Positions 6,454-17,074 of a stretch of 35,153 nucleotides of DNA are shown piece by piece; positions within the stretch are counted from its first letter, which is position 1; every line of letters starts with the position of its first letter. Position numbers and translations under genes: made by a program. Below the pieces are notes generated by a model. The model made no database searches and had not been told where the DNA came from. It saw nothing but the letters and a program-made list of their open reading frames with translations. Source of the stretch: Thermus arciformis (GTDB taxonomy: Bacteria > Deinococcota > Deinococci > Deinococcales > Thermaceae); contig NZ_FNBC01000024.1 in NCBI RefSeq assembly GCF_900102145.1, positions 1 to 35,153 of the forward strand. The letters run 5' to 3'.

Positions 6454-8565
6454 CTAGTCCTCCAGAAGCCCCACGAAGCGGTGGGGGTCGGGGTCCAGCT
6501 TGAACCTGCGCCGGTCCAGGCGGGAAAGGAGCTCGGAAAGGCGCTCCGTGCTCCCCCGGAGGAGGAGGTGGAAGACGTAAACCCCCTTCACCCGGGGCAC
6601 AGGGGCGGGGGCGGGCCCCAGGACCTCCCCCTCCCGGGCCACGCCCTCCAGGGCCGCCCTTAGGGCGAAGGCCTCCTCCAGGGCCCGCTCCTCCTGGCGG
6701 TGGCGCACCTCCAGCTTCACCATGCGCACCTTCGGGGGGTAGTCTAAAGCCTCCCGCAGGGCCTTTTCCACCCAGGGGAAGGCCTCCACGCTCCCCTCCA
6801 GGAGGCCCTGGTGGGCGGGGTGGTCGGGGGTGTAGGTCTGGAGGGCGAGAAGGGGCCGCCTCCCCGGCCTGAGCTCCGTGAGGGCCCAAAGGAGCCGGTG
6901 GTAGCGCTCCGCCGCGCGGAAGTCGCTCTCGTAGAGGAAGCCGTCGGCGTAGGGCAAAAGGACCAGGGCGAGCTCGGGCAGGGTGGGCCCCCGGAGGAGG
7001 GCCGTGGTCCCCACCACCACCCCGGGCGCCCCCTCAAGAAGGGAGGTGAGGTCGTCCTTGGCCTCCTTGGCGTAGCGGAAAAGGGGAAGGGAAAGGCGCT
7101 GGCCAAGCTCCTCCCAAAGCCACTCCAGCCCGGGGCCCTTGGGCTCTAAGAGGGGGGAGGCGCACCGGGGGCAGAGGAGGGGGGGAGGCTCCTCGTGGCC
7201 GCACTGGTGGCAGAGGAGGCGGCGGGGGCGGTGGAAGCGCAGGGGAAGGGCGCAGTTGGGGCAGGTGGGCTTGTAGGCGCAGTCGGCGCAGAGGAGGAGG
7301 GCGCTGTAGCCCTTCCTGGGGGCGAGGACCACCGCCTGCCTTCCCCGCTCCTCCACCTGCTTGAGGAGGGCCAGGGCCCTGCCCGTGAAGGGGTAGCCCT
7401 TCTCCCGCCTGAGGTCCAGGAGGAGAACCCGGGGCTTGGGCACGGGAAAGGTGAGGCCGGGCCGCTCCAGGACCTCCACCGCGGGCACCAGGGAGAGGTA
7501 GGTGAGGGGCACCCCCAAAAGCCTGGCCCGAAGCTCCGCCAAGGGGGGGATGAAGGCCCGGCTTCCCGAGGGGAGCTTGTAGCTTTCGCTCCCCTCCTCC
7601 ACCACCACCAAGGAGCGGGGGGTGAAGGGCAGGAGGAGCCCCCCGTAGGTGGCGAAGACGAGGCCTTTGGGGTCTTTGAAGAGGGCCTCCCGCTCCCTTG
7701 GGGAAAGCCCCCCGTGGTAGGGCCTGGCCTCGGGGAAGAAGGCCAGGAAGCGCTCCAGAAGGCTCACCTCCGGGAAGAGGACCAGGTGGTCCCCCTCGGC
7801 CACCAGGCCCTTCAGGAGGCGGAGCCGCTCGGAAAACCTCCCCCCGTTCAGGCGCCCGGGGCGCTCGGGCAGGGGAAGGGGCTCCAGGGAAGGCCCGGAG
7901 GGCTTGGGCTTGGGAAGGGGACCCAGGCCGATGTACCCTTCCTCCAGGAGGCGCCGCACCCTCCCCACCCCCACCCCCGCCGCCCGGGCCAGGGCCGCCT
8001 GGCTTTCCGCGTGGCCCAAGGAGCGGAGGACCTGGAGCACCCGGTCCAGACCGGGGTCGGGGTGGGCCTCCTTCAGGGGGAGGAGGACCCCCCTTTCCTC
8101 CTTGAAGGCCACCTCCTCCTCCAAGACCCCCGCCTCCCGCAGGAGGTCCAGGAGCTTGGGGTCAAAGCCCTTGGCCTCCTGCCAGTCCACCAGGGCCTCG
8201 AGGCCCTTGGGCAGCACCTTGGGGTCCGCCCCCGGGTAAAGCCGCACCCGGTGGCGCACCTCGGGGAAGGGGGGGAGGAGGTCCGCCAGGACCTGGCCCA
8301 GGGGGGCGAAGAGGTAGCGGGCGGCCTCCTCCAGGAAGGCGACCTCCTGCGGGCGCAGGTAGGGTGCGGGGTCCAGGTAGGCGATGGCGTGGCGCAGGGC
8401 GGGGCCTTTTGGGGCCTCTTCCTCCCCCACCACCACCCCAAGCCGCACCTCCCCCCGCCAGGGCACGGCCACCCGCCGCCCCAAGGCCTCCCCTTCCTCC
8501 CCCAGGGGGGGCAGGTAGCTCATGGGGGGGAGGGGCAGGGGGAGGGCCACCCGGAGGGCCCGCAT
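6454..8565 (-). CDS. priA: PriA-type primosomal protein lacking helicase motifs (pseudohelicase)
   Basis: A 703-residue PriA homologue for restart of stalled forks. The N-terminal 3'-end-binding domain is recognisable (residues 1-100), as is the zinc module with eight cysteines at 426, 429, 435, 438, 452, 455, 465 and 468. The ATPase motifs are gone: where PriA has GxTGSGKT there is RLNGGRFSER (about 239-247); the DEEH box has become VVEEGSES (about 321-328); the motif VI QVAGRAGR is replaced by LWALTELRPG (about 559-568). The surrounding DFRAAERYHRLL is still PriA-like, so this is loss within a true homologue. A PriA without helicase activity is known in Deinococcus radiodurans. Start ATG at 8565 is six bases from a TATCCT -10 box; longer frame extensions upstream run into the divergent gene and lack similarity. 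Confidence 0.93.
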   Translation of the reverse strand: MRALRVALPLPLPPMSYLPPLGEEGEALGRRVAVPWRGEVRLGVVVGEEEAPKGPALRHAIAYLDPAPYLRPQEVAFLEEAARYLFAPLGQVLADLLPPFPEVRHRVRLYPGADPKVLPKGLEALVDWQEAKGFDPKLLDLLREAGVLEEEVAFKEERGVLLPLKEAHPDPGLDRVLQVLRSLGHAESQAALARAAGVGVGRVRRLLEEGYIGLGPLPKPKPSGPSLEPLPLPERPGRLNGGRFSERLRLLKGLVAEGDHLVLFPEVSLLERFLAFFPEARPYHGGLSPREREALFKDPKGLVFATYGGLLLPFTPRSLVVVEEGSESYKLPSGSRAFIPPLAELRARLLGVPLTYLSLVPAVEVLERPGLTFPVPKPRVLLLDLRREKGYPFTGRALALLKQVEERGRQAVVLAPRKGYSALLLCADCAYKPTCPNCALPLRFHRPRRLLCHQCGHEEPPPLLCPRCASPLLEPKGPGLEWLWEELGQRLSLPLFRYAKEAKDDLTSLLEGAPGVVVGTTALLRGPTLPELALVLLPYADGFLYESDFRAAERYHRLLWALTELRPGRRPLLALQTYTPDHPAHQGLLEGSVEAFPWVEKALREALDYPPKVRMVKLEVRHRQEERALEEAFALRAALEGVAREGEVLGPAPAPVPRVKGVYVFHLLLRGSTERLSELLSRLDRRRFKLDPDPHRFVGLLED

Positions 8566-8582
8566 GCCCCTAGGATAAGGGC
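8566..8582. promoter_or_regulatory. Bidirectional leaderless promoter, priA / MFS
   Basis: Only 17 bases separate the two divergent start codons. On the plus strand TAGGAT (8571-8576) is six bases before the MFS GTG; on the minus strand TATCCT (8577-8572) is six bases before the priA ATG. The two boxes overlap by five base pairs around the palindrome CCTAGG. The start site on each strand would fall on the start codon. No -35 hexamer is evident on either side, and what would be -35 positions lie within the opposite gene. Confidence 0.6.
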
Positions 8583-9629
8583 GTGCGCCTGGCGGTGCTC
8601 TTCTCGGGGGTGGCCCTCTACAGCGCCCTCTACGCCGTGGTCCCCCTCCTTCCCCTCCTGGAAGGCCTCTTCCAGGCCCCCCCGGGGGCGGCGGGGCCGG
8701 GGATGGGCCTCCCCCTCCTCCTCCTCGTCCTCCTCTCCCCCCTGGTGCCGAGGCTTCCCCTTCCCGCCGGGGCCCTCCTGGGCGGGGGGCTTCTCTTGGT
8801 GGGGCTTGGGGGGCTCCTTGGGGCCCTAAGCCCAAGCCTCCTCCTCTGGACCCTCTTCCGCCTCCTCCAGGGGGTGGGGGCGGCCCTGGTCCCCACCCTG
8901 GCCATCGCCCTCATCCCCCTCCTCTTCCCGCAAAGGGCCCTGGAGATGGCCGGGGTGTACATGGCGGGCAACGTCCTGGGCGGGGGGCTTGGCCGGGTGC
9001 TGGCGGGGCTTTTGGCCGAGGCCCTAGGGGTGCGGCAAGCCCTTTCCCTCCTCTCCCTGCCCGCCCTGGGCCTGGGGCTTCTCCTCCTAAGGGCCCCGGG
9101 AGGGCTTCCCCCCTTGGGGAGGCCCCGGTACGAGCCCGGGGCCTGGCCCCTCTACCTGGTGGGGGGGGTCCTCCTCTTCCTCAACCTCTTCCTGGCCAAC
9201 CTCCTCCCCTACCGCCTCCTGGAGTTGGGCTTCCGCCCGGGGGAGGTGGGGCTCGTGTACCTGGCCTACCTCTTTGGCATCCCGGGAAGCGCCCTCTCGG
9301 GGGTGCTGGCGAGGCGGCTTGGGGCGGTGGCCACCTTCCGCCTGGCCTTCCTCGTGGTGCTCCTGGGGATGGGCCTCCTCCTGAAGCCCCCTTACCTGGT
9401 CCTGGGCTTCGTCCTCCTCATGGGGGCCCTCTTCACCGCCCAGAGCCTGGCCTCGGGGGCCGCGGGAAGGAGGGGAGCGGGGGTGAGCGGGGCCTACGTG
9501 GCGAGCTTCTACCTGGGGGGCACCCTGGCGGGCCTCCTCTACCCCTTCTTCCTCCACAGCTTCCCCCTGGCCGTGGGGGTGGGGATGGCCCTGGCCCTTC
9601 TGGCCCTCCTCCTCGCCCCCCTTCGGTAG
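8583..9629 (+). CDS. MFS-type transporter
   Basis: A 348-residue, almost wholly hydrophobic protein with about ten to eleven membrane segments and the layout of a major facilitator. A basic cytoplasmic loop with YMAGNVLGGGLGRVLAG (motif C-like, antiporter type) follows LFRLLQGVGAALVPTLAIALIPLLFP, typical of MFS segment 4. It is shorter than the usual ~400 residues and appears to lack one or two helices, so it may be a reduced form. Substrate cannot be inferred. GTG start at 8583 fits the leaderless -10 box at 8571-8576. Its stop TAG forms part of the -10 box of the following glcE-like gene. Confidence 0.82.
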   Translation: MRLAVLFSGVALYSALYAVVPLLPLLEGLFQAPPGAAGPGMGLPLLLLVLLSPLVPRLPLPAGALLGGGLLLVGLGGLLGALSPSLLLWTLFRLLQGVGAALVPTLAIALIPLLFPQRALEMAGVYMAGNVLGGGLGRVLAGLLAEALGVRQALSLLSLPALGLGLLLLRAPGGLPPLGRPRYEPGAWPLYLVGGVLLFLNLFLANLLPYRLLELGFRPGEVGLVYLAYLFGIPGSALSGVLARRLGAVATFRLAFLVVLLGMGLLLKPPYLVLGFVLLMGALFTAQSLASGAAGRRGAGVSGAYVASFYLGGTLAGLLYPFFLHSFPLAVGVGMALALLALLLAPLR

Positions 9630-9632
9630 CAT
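9627..9632 (+). promoter_or_regulatory. -10 box (TAGCAT) for glcE-like gene
   Basis: TAGCAT is followed by exactly six bases and the GTG at 9639; its first three bases are the stop codon of the MFS gene. Implies a leaderless mRNA. Confidence 0.5.
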
Positions 9633-9638
9633 GGACCC

Positions 9639-10298
9639 GTGGAGGTGCGCGCCGCCGACCAGTACCTGGTGGCCCCCGGGGAGGCGGGCCTTCTGGAGGC
9701 CCACGCGGCCCTCCGGGGCACGGGGCTTTACCCCCCCTTCCCCCCGGTGGAGCTCCCCGGGGGGGTGGGGGGGCTGGTGGCCCGGGGGGGGTTCGCCCAG
9801 ACCTTCCCCTTCGCCTCGGAGGTCTTGGGCCTCGCCTTCCGCACCCCCCAGGGCCGGGTGGTGCGGGCCGGGGGGGTGGTGGTGAAGAACGTCCAGGGCT
9901 ACGACCTGGTGCGCCCCTTCGTGGGGAGCTTCGGGCTTTTGGGGGAGGCCCTGGAGGTGGTCTTCCGCCTGCGGCCGGGACGGGCCGCAAGCTTCCTCCG
10001 CCGCCCCTGGGAGGGGGCCTTCCCCGGGCTTTCCCCTTCCCCCCGCTTCCTCTTCGCCTTGCAGGAAGAGGGTAGAACTTGGCTCTACGCCTTCCACTTC
10101 GGGCACGAGAAGGAGGTGGTCCGCTTCCGGGAGGCCTTCGGGGGGGAGGAGGTGGAGGCCCTGGACCTCCGCCCCCTCTTCCCCCGGGGGATGGGGGTGG
10201 GGGAGGGGCCCCTTTGGGACCTGCGCTTCTCCTGGAGGGATGGAGGGGAAAAGCCCCCGCCCCCAAGGGCCTTCCTCCGCCTGGCGGAGGTCCTCTGA
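9639..10298 (+). CDS. glcE: GlcE-like FAD-binding protein, short form
   Basis: A 219-residue protein resembling the FAD-binding subunit GlcE of glycolate oxidase, which with GlcD and GlcF oxidises glycolate to glyoxylate. The best landmark is [20 protein letters not shown] followed by [14 protein letters not shown], the C-terminal half of the FAD (PCMH-type) domain. GlcE is normally ~350 residues; here the first FAD-binding lobe is much reduced, with no clear PxGxGT loop. glcD and glcF are not adjacent. It may have lost flavin binding or rely on a partner encoded elsewhere. GTG at 9639 is chosen from the -10 spacing. The name is by resemblance only. Confidence 0.65.
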   Translation: MEVRAADQYLVAPGEAGLLEAHAALRGTGLYPPFPPVELPGGVGGLVARGGFAQTFPFASEVLGLAFRTPQGRVVRAGGVVVKNVQGYDLVRPFVGSFGLLGEALEVVFRLRPGRAASFLRRPWEGAFPGLSPSPRFLFALQEEGRTWLYAFHFGHEKEVVRFREAFGGEEVEALDLRPLFPRGMGVGEGPLWDLRFSWRDGGEKPPPPRAFLRLAEVL

Positions 10299-10365
10299 GA
10301 CCACCCCATGCCGGCTTGGGGGACCCGGTAAGTCTGGCCCGCGCTCGGGAAAGCGGGGCTGAGGG

Positions 10366-10371
10366 TATCCT
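10366..10371 (+). promoter_or_regulatory. -10 box (TATCCT) for pheST
   Basis: TATCCT is followed by seven bases (including GGGG) and the pheS ATG at 10379, so the mRNA probably starts at the start codon. The 80-base gap before pheS shows no T-box and no clear leader peptide. Confidence 0.55.
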
Positions 10372-10375
10372 TTAG

Positions 10376-13797
<3,422 letters not shown>

Positions 13798-13806
13798 ACT
13801 TTGGCC

Positions 13807-14268
13807 ATGCTCACCTGGGTGGACCTCCTGGCCCTCTGGAGCCTGGCCTTGGGGGTGGCCCTGGGCTACCGGGCGGGGCTTCCCCTGGCCTTCGCCGGGC
13901 TTGGGGGGGTCTTGTACCTCCTCCTCGCCCAGCTGGGGCTTTCCGGGGCGGGATGGGGGCTTGGGCTTGGCCTCCTCGCGGGGCTTTTGGCCAAGAGCCT
14001 CCCCCTGCCTCCCCTTTCCCGGGGCCTCGAGGGCTTCCTCGGCCTCCTGGGGGGTGGCTTCCTCGGCCTCTTCCTGGCCTTAGCCCTCTGGACGGGCTTC
14101 CCCTGGGAGGCGGTGGGGGGAGGCCTCCGCTACCCCTCGGTGAACCTCCCCACCCCCATCTACCAGGGGGTGGCCCAAAGCCCCTTCGCCCGGGAGGCCT
14201 TCCTCCTGGCCTGGAAGTACCCCTGGCTCAGGAAGGCCCTGGCCCTAGAGGGCAAGCACCCGCGATAG
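13807..14268 (+). CDS. CvpA-like integral membrane protein
   Basis: A 153-residue protein with about four hydrophobic segments (roughly residues 4-20, 24-44, 50-64, 80-98). The opening WVDLLALWSLALGVALGYRAGL resembles the start of CvpA-family proteins (membrane-edge Asp, then a helix ending in G-R-G), a family linked in E. coli to colicin V export and envelope function; the match is weak and a function is not assigned. Start ATG 13807 is preferred over TTG 13801 because of the -10 box six bases before it. It overlaps the convergent pfkA by 24 bases at the 3' ends. Confidence 0.6.
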   Translation: MLTWVDLLALWSLALGVALGYRAGLPLAFAGLGGVLYLLLAQLGLSGAGWGLGLGLLAGLLAKSLPLPPLSRGLEGFLGLLGGGFLGLFLALALWTGFPWEAVGGGLRYPSVNLPTPIYQGVAQSPFAREAFLLAWKYPWLRKALALEGKHPR

Positions 14269-15213
14269 GGCGAGCAGGCCCCGGTGGATGTCCTTCTTCC
14301 GCTCCACCGCCTCCTTGAGGGGGGTGAGCTCCACCTCCCCCGCCACCTCCCCCACCATGACCCCGCTCGTCCCCCCGGCCAGGGCCTCCACCGCCGCCGC
14401 CCCCAGGCGGCTCGCCAGGATGCGGTCCTTGGCCGTGGGGCTTCCGCCCCGCTGGATGTGCCCGAGGACCGTGACCCGGGCCTCCACGGCCACGTGCTCC
14501 TGGATGGCGGCGAGAAGCCCCGCCGCCCCCCCCGGGTAGGCCCCCTCCGCCACCACCACGATGGAGCTCGTCTTCCCCCGCCTCTGGGACTCCAAAAGCC
14601 CCTCGGCGATGGCCTTGGGGTCCACGGGGGCCTCGGGGACGGCGATGACCTCCGCCCCCCCCGCAAGCCCCACGTCCAGGGCGATGAAGCCCGCGTGCCG
14701 CCCCATGACCTCTATGAAGAAGACCCGCTCGTGGCTCGCCGCGGTGTCCCGGATGCGGTCAATGGCCTCGAGGGCGGTGTTCACCGCGGTGTCAAAGCCG
14801 ATGGTGTAGTCCGTGCCGTAGAGGTCGTTGTCAATGGTGCCGGGGACCCCCACCACGGGCAGGCGGAACTCCTCTATGAGGCGGATGGCCCCGCGGAAGG
14901 TCCCGTCCCCGCCGATGGCCACCAGGCCTTCTATGCCCGCGGCCTGCAGCTTGGCGTAGGCCTTGGCCCGGCCCTCCTCCGTGAGGAACTCCTGGCTTCT
15001 CGCGGTGAGGAGGACCGTCCCCCCCCGCTGGAGGATGTTGGCCACGTCCCGCACCCCTAAGGGCACCATCTCCCCCTGGATCATGCCCGCGTAGCCCCGG
15101 CGGATCCCGATGACCTCTATCCCCAGGGCGTAGGCCTGGCGCACCACCGCCCGGATGGCGGCGTTCATGCCGGGGGCGTCCCCCCCGCTGGTGAATACCC
15201 CGATCCGCTTCAT
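14245..15213 (-). CDS. pfkA: ATP-dependent 6-phosphofructokinase
   Basis: Committed step of glycolysis: fructose-6-phosphate plus ATP to fructose-1,6-bisphosphate. The 322-residue length matches bacterial PfkA tetramers. Visible motifs are FTSGGDAPGMNAAIRAVVR (ATP site, residues 8-26), IGGDGTFRGA, the catalytic GTIDNDLYGTDYTIGFDTA, EVMGRHAGFIAL and VLGHIQRGGSPTAKDR near the effector and substrate sites. The GGDGT type of ATP site supports the ATP-dependent rather than the PPi-dependent enzyme. The ATG overlaps the rsmI stop (ATGA) with GGAGGAG before it, so it is coupled to rsmI. Confidence 0.96.
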   Translation of the reverse strand: MKRIGVFTSGGDAPGMNAAIRAVVRQAYALGIEVIGIRRGYAGMIQGEMVPLGVRDVANILQRGGTVLLTARSQEFLTEEGRAKAYAKLQAAGIEGLVAIGGDGTFRGAIRLIEEFRLPVVGVPGTIDNDLYGTDYTIGFDTAVNTALEAIDRIRDTAASHERVFFIEVMGRHAGFIALDVGLAGGAEVIAVPEAPVDPKAIAEGLLESQRRGKTSSIVVVAEGAYPGGAAGLLAAIQEHVAVEARVTVLGHIQRGGSPTAKDRILASRLGAAAVEALAGGTSGVMVGEVAGEVELTPLKEAVERKKDIHRGLLALSRVLAL

Positions 15214-15998
15214 GGCTCCTCCACGCTAAGACGGTAGGCCTCGTTCCGGGGAAGCCCGGCCTCCACCAGGGCCCGGAAGAGGGCCTTTCCGGAAAGCCCC
15301 TGGGCGCGAAACTTCTCTAGGAGGGCTTCGGCTTCCAAAGGCTCGGCCTTCTTGGGCCCCAGGACCAAGACGAACTCCCCCCTGGGCTCTTGGAAATGCT
15401 CCAGGGCCTCCTCCAGGCTTCCCCGAAAGATCTCCTCGTGGACCTTGCTCAGCTCCCGGGCCACGGCCACGGGGTGTTTGGGGCCGTACACCGCGAGGAG
15501 GTCCTCCAGGGTCTTCCTCAGGCGGTGCGGGCTCTCGTAAAGCACGGCGGTCCTCCCCTCCCGGGCCAGGGCCCAAAGCCTTTCCCGGCGCTCCTTTCCC
15601 CTCTTGGGCAGGAAGCCCTCAAAGGTGAAGCGGTGGGTGGGCAGGCCCGAGGCCACCAGGGCGGGGATGAGGGCGGTGGGGCCAGGAAGCGCTTCCACAC
15701 GCCAGCCCCACTCCAAGGCCTGGCGCACGAGCTCGGCCCCCGGGTCGGAGATCCCCGGGGTGCCCGCGTCCGTGGCGTAGGCCACGTAGCGGTAAGGGGC
15801 GAGGAGTTCCCGGGCCCGGCCCACCGTGTGCTGGTCTAAGCGCAGGGTGGGGGTGGGAATCCCGTAGTGCTCCAGGAGAACGCCCGTGCGCCGGGTGTCC
15901 TCGCAGGCCACCACCTCCGCCTCCTTGAGGACCCGGAGGGCCCTTAAGGTGATGTCCTCCAGGTTCCCGATGGGGGTGGGCACCAAGACCAGGCGCAC
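15210..15998 (-). CDS. rsmI: 16S rRNA (cytidine-1402-2'-O)-methyltransferase
   Basis: SAM-dependent tetrapyrrole-methylase-fold enzyme that adds the 2'-O-methyl group to C1402 in the ribosomal P site. A 262-residue protein with the RsmI signatures PTPIGNLEDITLRAL (residues 8-22), ACEDTRRTGVLLEHYGI, TDAGTPGISDPGAELVR and PTALIPALVASGLPT. GTG at 15998 begins one base after the stop of the zinc-ribbon gene (TAGcGTG) and has no Shine-Dalgarno, so translation probably relies on coupling. It ends in a four-base overlap with pfkA. The C-terminal extension is slightly shorter than in E. coli. Confidence 0.95.
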   Translation of the reverse strand: MRLVLVPTPIGNLEDITLRALRVLKEAEVVACEDTRRTGVLLEHYGIPTPTLRLDQHTVGRARELLAPYRYVAYATDAGTPGISDPGAELVRQALEWGWRVEALPGPTALIPALVASGLPTHRFTFEGFLPKRGKERRERLWALAREGRTAVLYESPHRLRKTLEDLLAVYGPKHPVAVARELSKVHEEIFRGSLEEALEHFQEPRGEFVLVLGPKKAEPLEAEALLEKFRAQGLSGKALFRALVEAGLPRNEAYRLSVEEP

Positions 15999-15999
15999 G

Positions 16000-16488
16000 C
16001 TAGAGGAGGGGCTTGAGCGTCTTCAGGGCCTGCCGGAAGGGGAACTCGTAGAGGGAGCCCGAGGGGAGGGTGAACTCCAAGAGGTCCGGGGCCCCGGGGA
16101 AGAGGACGCGCCGCAGGACCAGGGGGCCCTGGTCCGTTTCCAGGTGCGCGGTGAGGTAGTCGGGCTCCAGGTTGGGCTCGTCCTCGGCCTCCTTGGGGGG
16201 TTCCTCCCCCACCCCCTCTTCCAGGCGGCGCAAGGCCTCGGCCAGCTCCACCTTGGCCACCCGCACCTCCTCCTCCAGGGCCCCGTCGGAGAAGCGGAGG
16301 ACCACCTCGTCCCCCTCGGGGAAGGCCTCGAGGCCCCAAAGGGGCTCGGCTTCCTCGGGCACCTCCACCACCTCCAAGGCGCCGTCGGAAAGCAGGCGGA
16401 GCACCGCCCCGCAGGCCTCGCAGTCCAAAAGGTCCCCGGCTTCGTACCCTTCCAAGTCTAAGGTTTCTCCACAGACCGGGCAAACCAT
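16000..16488 (-). CDS. Zinc-ribbon protein with LysW-like N-terminus
   Basis: A 162-residue protein. Residues 1-30 form a zinc ribbon with CPVC (C3, C6) and CEAC (C23, C26) separated by an acidic linker, much like the amino-group carrier LysW; the carrier's characteristic C-terminal EDWGE tail is not present. The middle is very acidic (PEEAEPLWGLEAFPEGDEV, GVGEEPPKEAEDEPNLEP), and the C-terminal part (residues 110-162) looks like a small beta domain. Function unknown; first gene of an operon with rsmI and pfkA. The ATG at 16488 is served by GAGGGGGTGG and a TAGAAT -10 box. The start is fixed by the ribbon, since upstream frame text is arginine-rich noise. Confidence 0.75.
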   Translation of the reverse strand: MVCPVCGETLDLEGYEAGDLLDCEACGAVLRLLSDGALEVVEVPEEAEPLWGLEAFPEGDEVVLRFSDGALEEEVRVAKVELAEALRRLEEGVGEEPPKEAEDEPNLEPDYLTAHLETDQGPLVLRRVLFPGAPDLLEFTLPSGSLYEFPFRQALKTLKPLL

Positions 16489-16511
16489 AGGCCACCCCCT
16501 CGGGGATTCTA
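16489..16511 (-). promoter_or_regulatory. Promoter and ribosome-binding site for zinc-ribbon operon
   Basis: TAGAAT (16511-16506) lies 17 bases before the ATG, leaving room for a ~10-base leader that holds GAGGGGG. This is a conventional short-leader promoter, unlike most in the window. Confidence 0.5.
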
Positions 16512-16519
16512 CCCCCGCC

Positions 16520-17059
16520 TCAAAGGGACGCCTGCCCCTGGTAGCGGGCCATGCAGGCCCGGACCTCCTCCAAGGCCGCCTCCCGGCCCCGCCAGCCCGT
16601 GACCCTGACCCACTTGCCCTTCTTGGCCTCCAGGGCCTTGTAGGTCTCAAAGAAGTGCTGGATCTCCTGCTTCACGCCCTCGGGGACATCCCCGATGTCC
16701 CGGATGTGCTCCAGGCGCTGGTCCTCGTGCACCACCCCGAGGATCTTGGCGTCCCCGCCCTTCTCGTCCTCCATGAGGAGGAGGCCCACCACCCGCACCT
16801 CCACCACCACGCCAGGCAGGAGGGGGTAGGTGGAGAGGATGAGGCCGTCCAAGGGGTCCCCGTCCTCGGCCAGGGTGGAGGGGATGAAGCCGTAGTCCCC
16901 AGGGTAGAACTGGGCTCCCGGCAGGACCCGGTCCAGCTTGACCACCCCCAGGTCGGGGTCGTACTCGTACTTGTTCCCCGAGCCCCGGGGCACCTCAATG
17001 ACCATGTGGACCACCTCGGGCGCGCCCTTGCCCACGGGAAGGCTCTTGAGGTTCGCCAT
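16520..17059 (-). CDS. ppa: Inorganic pyrophosphatase
   Basis: Soluble family I pyrophosphatase, hydrolysing PPi from biosynthetic reactions. A 179-residue protein with the diagnostic metal site DGDPLDGLIL, plus EVPRGSGNKYEYD, FYPGDYGFIPSTLAEDGDP and MEDEKGGDAKI. Family I enzymes are hexameric in bacteria. ATG at 17059, nine bases after a perfect TATAAT box. Downstream, 31 bases separate its stop from the zinc-ribbon start, and the TAGAAT box lies in between, so it is probably an independent transcript. Confidence 0.96.
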   Translation of the reverse strand: MANLKSLPVGKGAPEVVHMVIEVPRGSGNKYEYDPDLGVVKLDRVLPGAQFYPGDYGFIPSTLAEDGDPLDGLILSTYPLLPGVVVEVRVVGLLLMEDEKGGDAKILGVVHEDQRLEHIRDIGDVPEGVKQEIQHFFETYKALEAKKGKWVRVTGWRGREAALEEVRACMARYQGQASL

Positions 17060-17068
17060 AGCCCCCCC

Positions 17069-17074
17069 ATTATA
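17069..17074 (-). promoter_or_regulatory. -10 box (TATAAT) for ppa
   Basis: A perfect TATAAT on the minus strand, nine bases before the ppa ATG. The TAA stop of the upstream phosphodiesterase gene (17072-17070) is inside the box. Confidence 0.65.

Noticed and set aside
7195-8829. Long plus-strand open frame (544 codons) antisense to priA
   Set aside because: Low-complexity Gly/Pro/His-rich text with no family resemblance. It is the complement of a GC-rich gene, where stop codons are rare in the antisense frame.
10299-10365. Possible T-box or terminator before pheS
   Set aside because: No T-box sequence, only weak CCCCA/TGGGG pairing and no T-run.
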